DNA of 64,000 nucleotides from Boesenbergia rotunda. Taxonomy: Eukaryota > Streptophyta > Magnoliopsida > Zingiberales > Zingiberaceae. This document shows, piece after piece, positions 22,213-34,902 of the stretch (position 1 is its first letter; each line of letters opens with the position of its first letter). The stretch is from contig JAGFNQ010000209.1 of assembly GCA_024364735.1 (NCBI GenBank), positions 352,645 through 416,644 of the forward strand, in the 5' to 3' direction. The position numbers and the translations under genes were made by a program. The notes beneath the pieces are model-generated. The model was not told the DNA's origin. It saw only the letters and a list, made by a program, of their open reading frames with translations, and made no database searches.

Positions 22213-23889
22213 TATAGGGATTTCCCGGTGACATAAACATGAAAACGTAGCGGAAACAAGATCCCTCGAGCAATCCATGCGAATGAAAAACTCGTACAAA
22301 GTTCATCTATATATCTAATAGACCTATCTAGTGTATACCTTTGTCGCGTGCCCTTTCGTTTATTCCGCTCGTCCAAGGTACGCTAGATCTCTTGCACGTT
22401 CAAGCACCCGTGCCTCTATGCGTATCCACACGAACACGATCTCTCAACTTCGGGAAAAACTACCTTAGTTGTGCTAGCAACTTGAGGTAGCTCGCGGAAG
22501 CACCAAGAACCGCAAAGAAAGGGTTTTGGCCAAGAGGGAGAAGAGGAAGAAGAGAGGAAAGGAAGAAGGGAAAACTCTCTCATCCAAAGTGACTAGACCC
22601 TCTTTTATACTCATCCCATGAATATGAAGAGACTTTTGTCTCTTTAGCTTCCCTTCATTAAAGCCAATAAAGATCACATCTTCTCATACAACTCTTCAAC
22701 TTCTCTTCATTCAATGAAGAGAGACTTTTTTCCTCTTTTCCTTTATTATTAATTTATTAAACACTTTAATTAATTAATATCTCATGTTCCCGACCAGGAC
22801 TCCCAAGCTCTCGACCAGGGCTCCCCACCAAGTCTCCCGAGCTCCCGACCAAGTCTCCCGAGCTCCTGACCCGAGCTCCCGACCAGGTCTCCTAAGCTCC
22901 TGACCCGAGCTCCCGAAGCATCGTGTCCTTAGTATGTGACCCAATAGGTTCTCGTAACGTTGGTAATGCGCCTAAACCGCTTTAGACACATAAGCAATGA
23001 GCGACATCTGACAATGCATCATTGCTACTCAAATAACAAGAAAAGTCAAGATCCGACTTAACCTCCGTGACTATGATCATGTATGACCTTGTCCTTTCAT
23101 CCTCGATATCTAGATTGATCAATGAGGCATAGATCGTGTCATCCTCGATCAATCTTTGTGTTTCTTTATCCCCGAGGAGACTCACTCAAACAAATGAACT
23201 CAATATCTCATACTGACTCATTTGAGCATGGTCATGCATTTTAGTAGTCTTACTCGATTAAGGGGCCCACAAATATCACTCCCGTCATATGGGAGGGAAA
23301 GATCCCATCTACATCACTCACATCCCTCCGCATAATTCATTACATACCCAGTAATCGCCTTTATAGTCCACCCTGTTACGGGTGATGTTTGACGATACCA
23401 AAGTACACAACTCCTTATGTAGGAAACCGTAGTGACTTCAGGTCTAAGGACTATTCATATTAATAGTCACATGAGAAAGTTTATGATACTCATATGACAA
23501 TCTATGAAACTTTCTCATGGCGGGTCAATTCAGTATACATTCTTTATTGTATACCCATGTATTAATTTGATATCACATGTCCATGACTTATGAGTTCAAG
23601 TCATCAATTGACCTACATGCTAGTCTCTATGCATTAATATTGTTCTTGAATATTAGTGCTTGACTAAGAATGGTTTAGTGTAGTGTTCTCTACATTATCT
23701 CACTATCGATTCAACCAATTAATATAATGTAGATAAGAATCTACTACTCAAGGACATTATTATACTTAGTTATTTGGCACAAGTATAAAGTAAGTATAAT
23801 AACCAAACATGCCCTTATTAATGATAGAATATGATTAAAAAAGTTCCTAGTCAATCATCATATAATTGGCTCAAGGGCTCCTACTAACA
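22213..23889 (-). repeat. E1 3' LTR
   Basis: Plus-strand ends are TATAGGGATTT and CTACTAACA. It has a TATA-like box on the minus strand (GTATAAAAGAGGG, near 22595-22610) and, upstream of it, a tandem run of (A)GCTCCCGACC(A)GGTCTCC-like units at about 22794-22918. Confidence 0.9.
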
Positions 23890-23903
23890 ATCTCCCACTA
23901 GCA
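23890..23903 (-). other. E1 polypurine tract
   Basis: The minus strand reads TGCTAGTGGGAGAT directly before LTR start TGTTAGTAGG. Confidence 0.75.
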
Positions 23904-26900
23904 CTAGTGCAAATCACTGTAATATCTAATACTCAGTGACCTAGTGTGACCATCATGCTTCTTTTGTGCCAAAGCCTTGGTCAAAGGATCCACGATGTTA
24001 GCATCAGTGGGTACTTTGCATATCCTCACATCTCCTCTATCGATGATCTCTCGAATGAGATGGAAGCGCCGTAGTATATGTTTGGTCCACTGATGAGAGC
24101 GAGGTTCCTTAGCCTGTGCAATAGCCCCATTGTTGTCACAATAGAGGTCTATCGGGTCTACTATGCTAGGAACCACACCAAGCTCTGTAATGAACTTTCG
24201 GATTCAAACAGCTTCTTTTGCTGCATCAGATGCAGTAATATACTCGACCTCTGTTGTAGAATCAGCGACTGTGTCCTACTTCAAACTATTCCACCTCACA
24301 ATGCCACCATTCAGGTAAAATACATACCCTGACTGCGATCTGAAATCATCCCTGTCTGTTTGGAAGCTTGCGTCATTGTAACCCTTTACAGCTAGCTCCT
24401 CATTGCCTCTAAATATCAAGAAATATTCTTTCATCCTTCGTAAGTACTTAAGAATATTCTTGACAGCTGTCCAGTGACTTTCAACTGGATCTGACTGGTA
24501 CCTGCTCGTCATGCTCAAAGCATACGAGACATCTGGACGAGTACAAAGCATGATGTACATGATAGATCCTATAGCGGATGTATAAGGGATCTGATCCATA
24601 CGATCTCTCTCCTCCTTAGAAGAGGGGCATTGAGTCTTCGAAAGACTCACACCATGTGACATTGGCAGAAATCCCATCTTGGAATTCTCTGCATGGCAAA
24701 ACGATTAAGCACTTTGTCAATATATGTACTCTGACTTAAGCCAAGCAATCTCTTAGATCTATCTCTATAGATCTTGATGCCTAGGATATAGGCTGCTTCA
24801 CCTAAGTCTTTCATTGAGAAACAATTCCCTAGCCACGTCTTCACAGACTGTAGTGAAGGGATATCATTCCCAATGAGGAGTATGTCATCTACATACAAGA
24901 TTAGGAAGATAACTGTGCTCCCACTCACCCTCTTGTAGACACAGGGTTCATCTTCATTCTTGATGAAACCAAACGTTTTGATTGTATCATCGAATCAAAG
25001 ATTCTAGCTTCGAGAAGCTTGCTTTAGCCCATAAATGGACCTTTGCAACTTACATACCTTTCCAGCACGTTCTGGATCTACAAAACCCTCAGGTTGTGTC
25101 ATGTACACATCCTCGAGTAGGTTCCCATTTAGGAATGCAGTTTTGACATCCATTTGCCAGATCTCGTAATCATGTTAAGCTGCAATAGCAAGCAAGATCC
25201 GAATAGACTTAAGCATCGCCACTGGTGAAAATGTTTCATCATAGTTGATACCATCAATTTGCTTGAAACCTTTAGCTACCAATCGCCCTTTATAGGTATG
25301 CATGAGATCATTCATGTCAATCTTTCTTTTAAAGACTCACTTACACCCAATGGGTTTAATTCCCTTTGGTGGATCAGCCAAAGTCCATACTTGGTTAGCG
25401 TACATGGATTCCATTTCAGACCTCATGGCCTTTAGCCATTTCTTAGAATCTGGGCTCATCACAGCTTCTTGATAGGATGTAGTCTCATTCAACTCAATAA
25501 GCGTAATGTCATCATGGTCAGACAAGAGAAATGAGTATCTCTCAGGCTGACGATGTATCCTATCAGATCTGCGAAGAGGTTGGTCTACTGGAACAGCTTG
25601 TTGTTCCACAACTTCTTATGCAACATTCTCATGATCCACAACACCTTGTGGTGCCTGTTCAATGTCCATCAAGGCCTCAGTGCTATTTGTATTTTGAACA
25701 TCTTCAAGATGGATTCTACTCCCACTTGTTCTTCTAGAAATAAACTCCTTTTCTAGAAAAATACCATTTCTAGCGACAAACACTTTGCCTAGTGTGGGAT
25801 TGTAAAAGTAATATCCCTTCGTTTCCTTGAGATATCCTACAAAATAGCACTTATCAGATTTGGGTCCTAGTTTATCTGAGACTTGACGTCGAACGTAACC
25901 CTTACTACCCCAAATCCTAATAAAAGACATTGTGGGCCTCTTCCCAGTTCATATTGTATATGGTGTCTTTATGACGACCTTTGATGGAGCTCGGTTAAGT
26001 GTGAAAAGAGCCGTCTCTAGAGCGAATCCCCAGAAGGAAGTAGGAAGATCTGTCTGACACATCATCGATCGTACTATATCCAATAGAGTACGATTTATCC
26101 GCTCGGATACACCATTCCACTGTGGTGTTCCAGGTGGAGTGAGTTGGGATATGATCCCACACTCTGCTAGATGGTCACGAAACTCTTGGATAAGGTATTC
26201 ACCACCTCAATCTGATTGTAGCATCTTAATACTTTTGCCAAGTTGGTTTTGTACTTCACTCTTGAATTCTTTGAACTTTTGAAAGGATTCTGACTTATGT
26301 TTCATGAAATACACATAGCTGTATCTACTGATATCATCAGAGAATGTGATGAAGTACTGATAGCCTCCTCTAGCCGCGATATTGAAGGGGCCACATACAT
26401 CAGTATGTATGAGTCCTAACAAGTCTGTCGCTCTTTCGCCGTGTCCACTGAATGGAATCTTGGTCATCTTTCCTAGAAGACAAGATTCACATGTCTCATA
26501 TGATTCAAAATCAAATGAGTCCAGTAATCCATCCTTATGGAGCTGGGATGTGCGACTCTCATTTATATGTCCCAAGCAATAATGCCAGAGATATGTTTGG
26601 TTCAAATCATTTGGTTTGAACTGTTTGGTATTTATGTTATAGATTTGGTTCTCAAGGTCTAGAACATAGAGCCCATTCATAAATGGTGCACTACAATAGA
26701 ACATGTCATTTAACATTATAGAACAACATTTGTCCTTTATGATAAATGAAAAGCCTTTCTTTTCCAAACAAGATACTGAAATTATGTTCTTAGTTAATGC
26801 AGGTACATACAAGCACTCCTCTAGTTCTAAGATAAGCCCATGGGCAAAGACAAGGAATATGTTTCTATAGCTATAGCAGCAACTTTTACTCCGTTGCCTA

Positions 26901-27222
26901 CTCGTAGGTCCACTTCGCCCTTTGTCAATGATCTAGTTCTTCGAAGGCCCTGCACATTAGTACAAATGTGAGATGCACATCCGATATCTAATATCCAAGA
27001 AGAAGAAATAGATAGATTGACTTCTATAACAAAAATACCTGAGGCAGAAGTCTCACTTCTTTTCTTCTTTACTTCCTCCAGGTAGAGTTTGCAGTTCCTC
27101 TTCCAATGTCCAGTCTCACCACAGTGGAAGCAGGTCCCTTCCTTAGGCACCCCACTTTTGGCCTTGGGTGTAGTAGAGTTGGCTTTGCCTTTGGCTTGAG
27201 TCTTACCCTTGCCTTTAGGCAT
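23904..27222 (-). pseudogene. E1 pol: protease, integrase, reverse transcriptase, RNase H (multiply broken)
   Basis: Domains in order. A Gag zinc knuckle CFHCGETGHWKRNC (27110-27160). A protease site reading LDIGCASH where active relatives have D-S/T-G. The pre-integrase block (YLWHYCLGHINE). Integrase with HTDVCGP (first Asp), then a TGA at about 26204-26206 inside the second catalytic motif. RT pieces around 25337-25609 and 24647-24928 with YVDD near 24890. RNase H at 23904-24176 with YCDNNGAIAQAKEP. Stops and frameshifts separate at least seven blocks. Each domain is recognisable, but no functional enzyme could be made. Confidence 0.9.
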
Positions 27223-27879
27223 TCATTTTCCTTTGCCCTTTTTTACCATCAGTACATTACTGGTCTTGGTTTTCTTGAGAATGGGTTCAGCAGTTCTCAA
27301 CATGCTGAGCATCTCAGGCAAAGGCTTGTCAATGTCATTCATGTTATAGTTCATGACAAATTGATTGTACCCTTCTGGCAATGATTGCAGGATAAGGTCC
27401 GTGGCCAATTCTTGTCCCAGTGGAAATCCTAGTCTTTCAAGGTTCTCGACATACCCAATCATCTTGAGTACCTGAGTGCCTACAGGAGTTCCTTCTTACA
27501 TCTTGCATGCAAATAGGGCCTTAGACACCTCAAACCGCTCGTGCCTAGCTTGCCCTTGATATAGTTGTTTTAGGTGCTCAACCATATCATGTGCATCTAT
27601 GTTCTCATGTTGCTTCTGAAGCTCAGAGTTCATGGTGGCATACATAAGGCATGATACATTGAGTGTATCATCTTGATGCTTCTTGTAAGCATCCTTTTCG
27701 ACACGGGTGGAGGTAGCGACGGGTGCTTCTGGAAGAGATTACTCTAGGACGTACAGTTTTCGTTCTTGTTTGAGGACGATCCTCAAGTTTCTGTACCAGT
27801 CCAGGAAATTAGCTTCGTTGAGCTTGTCCTTCTCAAGGATGGATCGTAGAGAGAGAGTATTTGACGTATTAGATGACAT
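27223..27879 (-). pseudogene. E1 gag
   Basis: Starts at ATG 27879 (MSSNTSNTLSLRSIL) and has the copia Gag block around FLDWYRNLRIVLKQE. A TAA near 27497 follows KM, and the frame continues through GYVENLERLGF and FVMNYNMNDIDKPLPEML. A TGA near 27223 separates it from the basic, zinc-knuckle part. The same gag type is found in C2. Confidence 0.85.
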
Positions 27880-29395
27880 GGTGACCTACAACAGTAAAAC
27901 ATGCAGAAATAAGTATCATATCTAGATCATTTAATTAGGCCATTAATTAAATGATCTCCCACCGAATCGTAGAGCGTTGGTAGGAGCTAGTCATGGATGT
28001 AGGCAAACTCAATTTGCCCACACTACTAGCTCCAAACCAAATAGCGACTACATTCATGTGGGACAAGATCCGTATTATACCTCATCTTGAGTTAGCTTTG
28101 GCTAATCACCCAAGACTTGGTATACTTAGGTAGACAATATTTTACCAATTACATCTTATGCAACTCTTGAAACAAAGGGTCAAGATCCACATTACACATC
28201 ATCTTGAGTTAACTTTGGCTAATCGCCCAAGACTTAGTATAATTGTTCTCTTACCCAATTTTCCCAACTATTGGGATATGCCTCTAAGTTTCTCAATCCA
28301 ATTGAGGTGACTTAGTTGAGTCTCACCCAAAGTTCGATAGCGGGATATCACAATTATCCTCTCGCACTCTACCAAGATAAAATACGTCGCTTTACTTTGG
28401 CAAACCCAACAATAAATGATCGAGGAAGTTTATGAGTACTAAACTTTAGTAGGCATATCAAGTTAACTTAATTAAGATAAACATTTATCTAATCATGCAT
28501 CACATACACACATTGCACATATCAACATATGAGCAGTGAAACGTGACATGGTTATGACTCGTAAACTACGATCTTCTCAAGCCAATGAGAAAATCGGTGG
28601 TCAACCTAGGGATAACATCTACTCCAAGTGCATCCTTCGGTCATCTTGTGTCGTCGGCATCCTTCTTGTAACTCCTTTCTTCAATGGACACTCCACTTTG
28701 ATTTTGTACATAACAATTTAGGAAAACTCGAGTTACATTCGAGTTTAAATCTATTTTTACAACTAGGAAAAATAGAGACAAGGCACGACACGCAGGCCAT
28801 ATTATGAATTACATTACAACATGCACACACACACATACACATCCAATCACATTAGGGTTAAGGTCATAACCATGCACCATGTCATCAATCATACACTATA
28901 GATTTAGGGCATTAATTTTATTATGAGTGCAAAAACAAAATCGCTCATGAGCAGAAACTCATGGCGGTCCCGCTAGCCGGTTAGCGGACGGGATCAAGGG
29001 GCAGCGCCCTTGCGGGGGCTCGAGGCAGCGCCCTTGCGGGGGCTCGGGGCAACGCCCTCGAAACAAAATTTATTTTGTTGACTCCTTGAATGAGTCGCTG
29101 CCCTAGATTCATCAAAATGAATCCGAGACCCTTGTTGCTCCATTATGATCATCGGACTCCCCTTTCCAGAGACAGTCTCGGGGTCTCCCCTCCCAGGATG
29201 ACCCTAGCATCTGTCCTCCCGAGATGGCCTCGGAAGCCTTCGGCCCGGTATGACCTCAGGGGTCTGTCCTCCCTAGATAGTCTCAGGAGCCCGACTTCTA
29301 TATCATACAGTTATATGCAACTCATAACAAATCCTGTCCTACTTCTATATCACATATAAAAGTGCATGAAACTTTGTACGATCTTTCTCAAGTGA
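27880..29395 (-). other. E1 leader between primer site and gag
   Basis: About 1.5 kb of non-coding leader. It contains three tandem copies of a GGGGCAGCGCCCTTGCGG-type unit at about 28990-29060. Short open frames on both strands have no recognisable domain. The C2 leader has similar landmarks but is cut short at 57621. Confidence 0.6.
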
Positions 29396-29406
29396 CTCTG
29401 ATACCA
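29396..29406 (-). other. E1 primer binding site
   Basis: The minus strand reads TGGTATCAGAG one base after the LTR end at 29408. Confidence 0.88.
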
Positions 29407-29407
29407 C

Positions 29408-31045
29408 TATAGGGATCTCCCGGCGACATAAAGACGAAAATGCAGCGGAAACAAGATCCCTCAAGCTATCCATGCGACAGAAAAACTCGTACAAAGTTAA
29501 TCTATCTAATAGATCTATCTAGTGTATACCTTTGTCGTGTGCCCTTTCATTTATCCCACTCGTCCAAGGTACGCCGGATCTTTTGACCGTTAAAGCGCCC
29601 TAGCCTTTATGCATTTCCACACGGACACGATCTGTCAACTTCGGGAAGAACTACCTTAGTTGTGCTAGAAACTTGAGGTAGTTCACGGAAGCACCAAGAA
29701 CCCCAAAGAAAGGGTTTCGGCCAAGAGGAAGAAGAGAGGAAGGGAAGAAGGGAAAACTCTCACATCCAAAGTGACTAGACACTTTTTTATACTCATCCCA
29801 TGAATATGAAGAGGCTTTTGTCTCTTTAGCTTCCCTTCATTAAAGCCAATAAGGAGCACATCTTCTCATGCGGCTCTTCAACTTCTCTTCATTCAATGAA
29901 TAGAGACTTTTTTCCATTTTCCATTATTATTAATTCATTAAACACTTTAATGAATGAATATCTCATGAGTTCCTGACCACGACTCCCAAGCTCCCGACCA
30001 GGGCTACCGACCAGGTCTCCCGAGCTCCTGACCCGAGCTCCTGACCAAGTCTCCTGAGCTCCTGACCCAAGCTCCCGAAGCATCGTGTCCTTAGTGTGTG
30101 ACCCAATAGGTTCTCATAATGTTGGCAATGCGCCTAAACCGCTTTAGACACATAAGCAATGAGTGGCATCTAGCAATGCAACATTGCTACTCAAGTAACA
30201 AGAAAAGTCGAGATCCGACTTAACCTCCGTGACTATGATCATGTATAACCTTGTCATTCCATCCTCGATATCTAGATTGACCAATGAGACATAGACCGTG
30301 TCATCCTCTATCAATCATTGTGTTTCTTGATCCCCGAGTAGACTCACTCAAACAAATGAGCTCAATATCTCATACTTTTGAGCATGGTCATGTGTTTTAG
30401 TTATCTTACTCGATCAAGGGACCCATAGATATCACTCCCATCATATGGGAGGGATAGATCCCATCTACATCACTTACATCCCTCTGCATAATTTATTATA
30501 TACTCAGTGATCGCCTTTATAGTCCACCCTGATACGGGTGATGTTTTGACAATACCAAAGTACACAACTCCTTATGTAGGGAACCGTAGTGACTTCAGGT
30601 CTAAGGACTATTCATACTAATAGTCACATGAGAAAGTATATGACACTCATATGACAATCTATGAAACTTTTTCATGGCGGGTCAATTGAGTGCACATTCT
30701 CTAATGTATACCCCTGTGTCAACTTGATATCACATATCCATGACTTGTGAGCTCAAGTCATCAATTGACCTACATACTAGTCTTCATGCCTTAATATTGT
30801 CCTTGAATATTAGTGCTTGACTAGAAATGGTTTAGTGTTGTGTTCTCTACATTATCTCACTATCGATTCAACCAATCGATATAATGTAGATAAGAACCTA
30901 CTACTCAAGGACATTATTATACTTAGTTATTTGGCACAAGTATAAAATATGTATAATAACGAAATTGCCTTTATTAATGATAGAATATGATACAAAAAGT
31001 TCTTAGTCAATCATCATATAATTGGCTCTAGGGCTCCTACTAACA
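29408..31045 (-). repeat. E1 5' LTR
   Basis: Plus-strand ends are TATAGGGATCT and CTACTAACA. The tandem cassette at about 29972-30078 corresponds to that of the 3' LTR but differs in length and unit order. Confidence 0.9.
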
Positions 31046-31048
31046 TTA

Positions 31049-31776
31049 ATCCCTAACATTAAGAATGTTTTAAATTTCCCTATGTATGCTAGAAATAATG
31101 AAAATTGGTTGCCTATGCGTAATTTTGGTTTTAAATTTTATGATAGGAATAGACTTAATGTTATATCTCAAAACCCTAAGGAAATTAGATATCATGATAA
31201 ACCTAGGATTTTTGAACCTAAGGACCAAGGCATTACCCCAAAGAAGGGTAGACACATTCCTAGACAAATTGGTAGAGCTAAAAATGTCCAAAATGGACAT
31301 AGTGATACTAAGGGTAAGAACCTAGAGAGGGAAAATCAAGCCTTGAGGGCATGACTTGATAATTGGAGAAAATCCTAGAAAGATTCACTAGTGGATCTAA
31401 GGGTTTAGGTATGTTGTCAAGGAGTCAAAACCATGACAATAATAGGCCGAGTCTAGGATATCAATCTAGGAGATCAAATGATAGTAGAAAATCATATGCA
31501 AGGATGTCATATGATTATAGCAAAGGGAAGGCCAAAAATGGCAAGGAAAAGGAAATTAAAGGAAAGAAGAAGAATGTAACCAAGGACAAGATGTGGAAAG
31601 TAAAGGAAGCCAGGGGTGTTGGTCAAGAAGCACCGGAGGTACACCGGTGTGTCCTTCCCTTGATAGATGAGTCACCTAGGGAGGTGACTAAGGCAAAGAG
31701 CTCAAGGGGGAGCTCTAGAAGTCAAAATGGGATCCATGGTCAATGGATCTCGGGAGGATTTCTCGTAGGTGACTAG
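31049..31776 (+). pseudogene. Element B gag-to-pol linker region, resumed after E1
   Basis: Open frames of basic, low-complexity protein (31049-31354 and 31363-31776) with ILERFTSGSKGLGM and SLGY. This resembles the D1 segment ERFTSGSKGLDMILG at 49640-49690. In relatives this is the coiled linker just before the protease. Here no protease follows: the frame ends at TAG 31774-31776 and non-coding DNA begins. Confidence 0.7.
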
Positions 31777-32608
31777 ATGGATTGTGGAATGTGTCAAAGG
31801 ATTTGGAAGTCTCACTTGAGTCTTAATCCTAGGGGATTGGCACATAAAAAGAGAATTTTATGGATGAAAAGATGAAAATAAGCCTATATTTCATGAAAAT
31901 TGATTTTCAATGTCTAGATGCCACATAAATCAATGCTAGGGATGCATTAAGGTTGAGGATGAGAAGATGCATCAAGAAGAGATCAAAACTAGGACTTTAG
32001 GCCAAGGATAATTTTAACAAATTAGATAGGTTTGAATTTTGTGTCAATCTTGGGATTGGGGATAGATGTATTTGAGAACATATTTTTCCCAAGTAAACAT
32101 AGGTATCACAAATCTCTCCATAAAATTTCAGATTTTTTGGAGATTTTTGAAATTAATTATGCATTTCTGAAATTAGGACTGAAAAGCTGAAATCAGAATA
32201 CTAGTCGACTGGTTCAAAATTTGTCGACTGGTCTAGCGTAAATCAGAAACTAAGAATTCTAAATTGACAGTCAACTGCCCCTGGGGTAGTCGACTGATCT
32301 TTCTGTTCAATTTCTCAGTCGACTGCCCTTGGGGCAGTCGACTGATCTTTTTGTTCAATTTCTCAGTCGACTGCCCCTAGGGCAGTCGACTGATCCGCTA
32401 AGGTTTTAAAAGAAACAAGCTGCGCGGGGGGTGGCCGAACGTAGGGTTTCAGTGCCACCCCTGCGAGTTCTTCTCTCCCTCGACCTCCCCTCTTGCTCTA
32501 AGCTTTCCTAAAGCCCTAAGATCACCTTCCTAGTCTCCCTCTACCTCAGATCTAAGTCTAGGGTTGAAAGAAGCTCTCTTCTCAAGTTAATCTTCATCAA
32601 TCTTCACA
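31777..32608 (+). other. Element B spacer with SalI-type palindromes upstream of the plant-transposon-protein gene
   Basis: Non-coding. At 32206-32395 there are several CAGTCGACTG palindromes, three of them extended into hairpins with CCC and GGG inner arms around 32270-32300, 32315-32345 and 32363-32393. TTTTAAAAG at about 32403-32411 is TATA-like. A CT-rich stretch resembling a 5' untranslated region runs to the ATG at 32609. Confidence 0.65.
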
Positions 32609-33881
32609 ATGCAACGTGCGGGAAAACGGTAATCACTTGTGTAGTTTGTTTTTCACATTTAGTACATGATTTCGAACTAACTTGTCCCATTTTGCATGTT
32701 TTTCTTTATTTTCCTTTGTCATGGGGTAATTTTTGATACATGCATGGGTAATTGCATTTTAGAGTTGCACAAAAGAGAAGAATGGGAGAGGGGTCATCTC
32801 GACAGGGTCATGTAGATCCTGAGGCACCTCGGTTCCTTTCCGAGGAATGTCGATGGAGATTTGCTGATAATGAGTTTGTATTAATGAATTGTAGATATCT
32901 TAATAGGGCATACTTCCAAGAGAAAACCCCCCGCATTGCTGAGATGATCACATATTTTGGTCTAGAGTAGCTAGTATATTGTCAGCACCCTGTTAACCTA
33001 GATTTGTGCAAGGAGATTTACGCTAATCTTACATGCGTGGGTCCCGATGATTGGACTTATGAGTCCATGGTGGCAGGTGTCACCATTCCCTTTTCAGCTG
33101 CAATCTCAGGATCATTTTTAGAGTGTAGGGCTTTCAACAATGCAGTTACATATTTTCCAAAAGTCATCGAGCCTTTCACCTTTCTTAATGTAACAATAGA
33201 CCAAATTCATCTCCATTATTTTTTAAGACATCGATGTTTGACACAACGTATCTTTGAAGCTAAACGAATGAGTCCGTTTAGTAACGTATTGTATAAAATT
33301 ATCTTAGATTGCATATTACCTATTGTCACCAAGGGGAGGTCGAAGATTCGGCTTCCTCACTTGGTAATGATGTATGCACTAGAAAGGAGATTAGATATTT
33401 ACATCACCTTGCATGTCTTTACATCCATTATCCACTTTTCTCATAGTGTCAATACCAAGATCTACATGCCTTTCGGTCATGTTTTGATCGAAATCTTTGA
33501 GTCTAGAGGTATTTGCACTACTAAGGGTGAGGTGCATCGCCTGTCCAAGGACTACGACTAGATCGGCTCACGACAGTTGTCCTTGGTAGGGATTGAGTGC
33601 CGACAGGGGGAGATGCCCTGGAGACAGCATTCTGATTCCTCTAGTTCTGATGAGGAGCCTGCTGCAGCTGCTGGGTACTTCGAGCAGACGTTCATGGACT
33701 GAGGGAGGACTTCCACACATTTCAGTAGCACCAGGTTGGTATTGATGGGGCGATTCACGACCTCATAGAGCAGATCCAGGGGTTCCAGCAGTGGCAGGAC
33801 GAGATGTATGCGATGATGCAGAGCTGGAACCTGATGTATCAGGCTCCTCCTCCTCCTCCTCCTCCAGGCAATGACATGTGA
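32609..33881 (+). pseudogene. Putative plant transposon protein (Transposase_32-like) gene in element B
   Basis: Exon 1 is only 20 nt (ATG 32609 to 32628, donor GTAATC). The intron ends at AG 32761-32762, and exon 2 keeps the frame. The protein has a short basic start, then RFLSEECRWRF, LDLCKEIYANL, a DDWTYESMVAGV segment and a helical C-terminal part (LHYFLRHRCLTQRIF, LVMMYALERRLDIY). TAG at 32968-32970 and another at 33559-33561 interrupt it. A further frame runs to about 33881 with a Gln/Met-rich helix and a poly-Pro stretch (33844-33865). The family recurs in large non-autonomous plant elements and its function is unknown. The homologue in element G is open over its visible length. Confidence 0.75.
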
Positions 33882-34888
33882 TTCAGCTGATTTGATGATG
33901 AGGGTGTTGAGAGTGAACTTAGATTGAGCTTATTTTATTTATCTCTCAAACACTTATTTTGGCATTGTAATATTTGATAACTTCGGGGCATGACCCTTGT
34001 GACTTCTTTTATATTTTAGTTTATGACCTTGTATGAAACTTTGAATTCATGCTTTGGTATTATTTATATGAATTTTCAACTCATGACTTTGATATTGCTT
34101 GTATTGTTGGTAATTCATAACTTATCTTGCTAAGTATGGGAATAAGTAAATTTTGATACATATATGTATGTAGTTAAGGGATGAGAAGGGGGAGGTTTTT
34201 CTCATATACCTTATCTTGAGAATATATATATAAAGAAATGGAGAGATTTGAAAACAATTCTATGTTGGAAATGGTATAGGATAGGTCTGGCAAACACATA
34301 GAATCAAATATAGGTTTGAGAGTTGATGCAAAATGATACATTTTTCAAAGAATTGGAGTTTTTGACAAAAGTTAAGCATATTTGGTATTTTTCACGAAAC
34401 TATATTTTTCTAGGGTAGAATATACCTTAACAAATATTCTTGCAAAGTTTCAATTTTTTCCAAATTTTGTGAAATTTTCTAGGGATTTATGAATTTGGGC
34501 TGAGAAATTTAGAATTACAGTGTATTAGTCGACTACCCATGGGGCAGTTGACTGATCTTTCTGTGGGTTTGCGAAATGAAGGCACCAGTCGACTGATGCT
34601 GGATCAGTCGACTGATCCTTTTGGTTGTTGATTTTTGAGTGTTTTTCAAAAATAGATTGGGTTCTTTTTGACACTAGGGTTAGGTTTGCTTGGGGCAATC
34701 TTTTTGATAGTGTCAAAGGGGGAGAACTTATGGTATTAAGTTAGGTTTGACTTAACTTGGTGTTGTGAAAAATTGGAAGTTATATGGAGGGCATAGGTTA
34801 AGGGGGAGGTTGCCTCTTGTTTTTTTTGCTATGTATATAATTTTCAATTGTTGTTGTTTTACCTAACTTAAACATATTGCCACATATC
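33882..34888 (+). other. Element B non-coding tail
   Basis: AT-rich, with two CAGTCGACTG-type pairs at 34527-34616 and a purine-rich AAGGGGGAGAAC near 34717 and again near 34800, like extra polypurine tracts. No gene seen. Confidence 0.6.
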
Positions 34889-34902
34889 AAAAAGGGGGTG
34901 AT
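34889..34902 (+). other. Element B polypurine tract
   Basis: AAAAAGGGGGTGAT immediately before LTR B2. Confidence 0.88.

Larger units (their letters stand above)
22213..31045 (-). mobile_element. E1: full-length but decayed Ty1/copia element
   Basis: LTRs at 22213-23889 and 29408-31045, primer site, gag, pol and polypurine tract all in order on the minus strand. Flanks are GTAAT (22208-22212) and TTAAT (31046-31050), a probable target duplication with one change. Both LTRs end in TA where family member E2 ends in CA. The LTRs differ from each other by roughly one base in ten over the part compared, and the coding region has many stops and frameshifts, so this is an old insertion inside the gag of element B. 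Confidence 0.92.
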
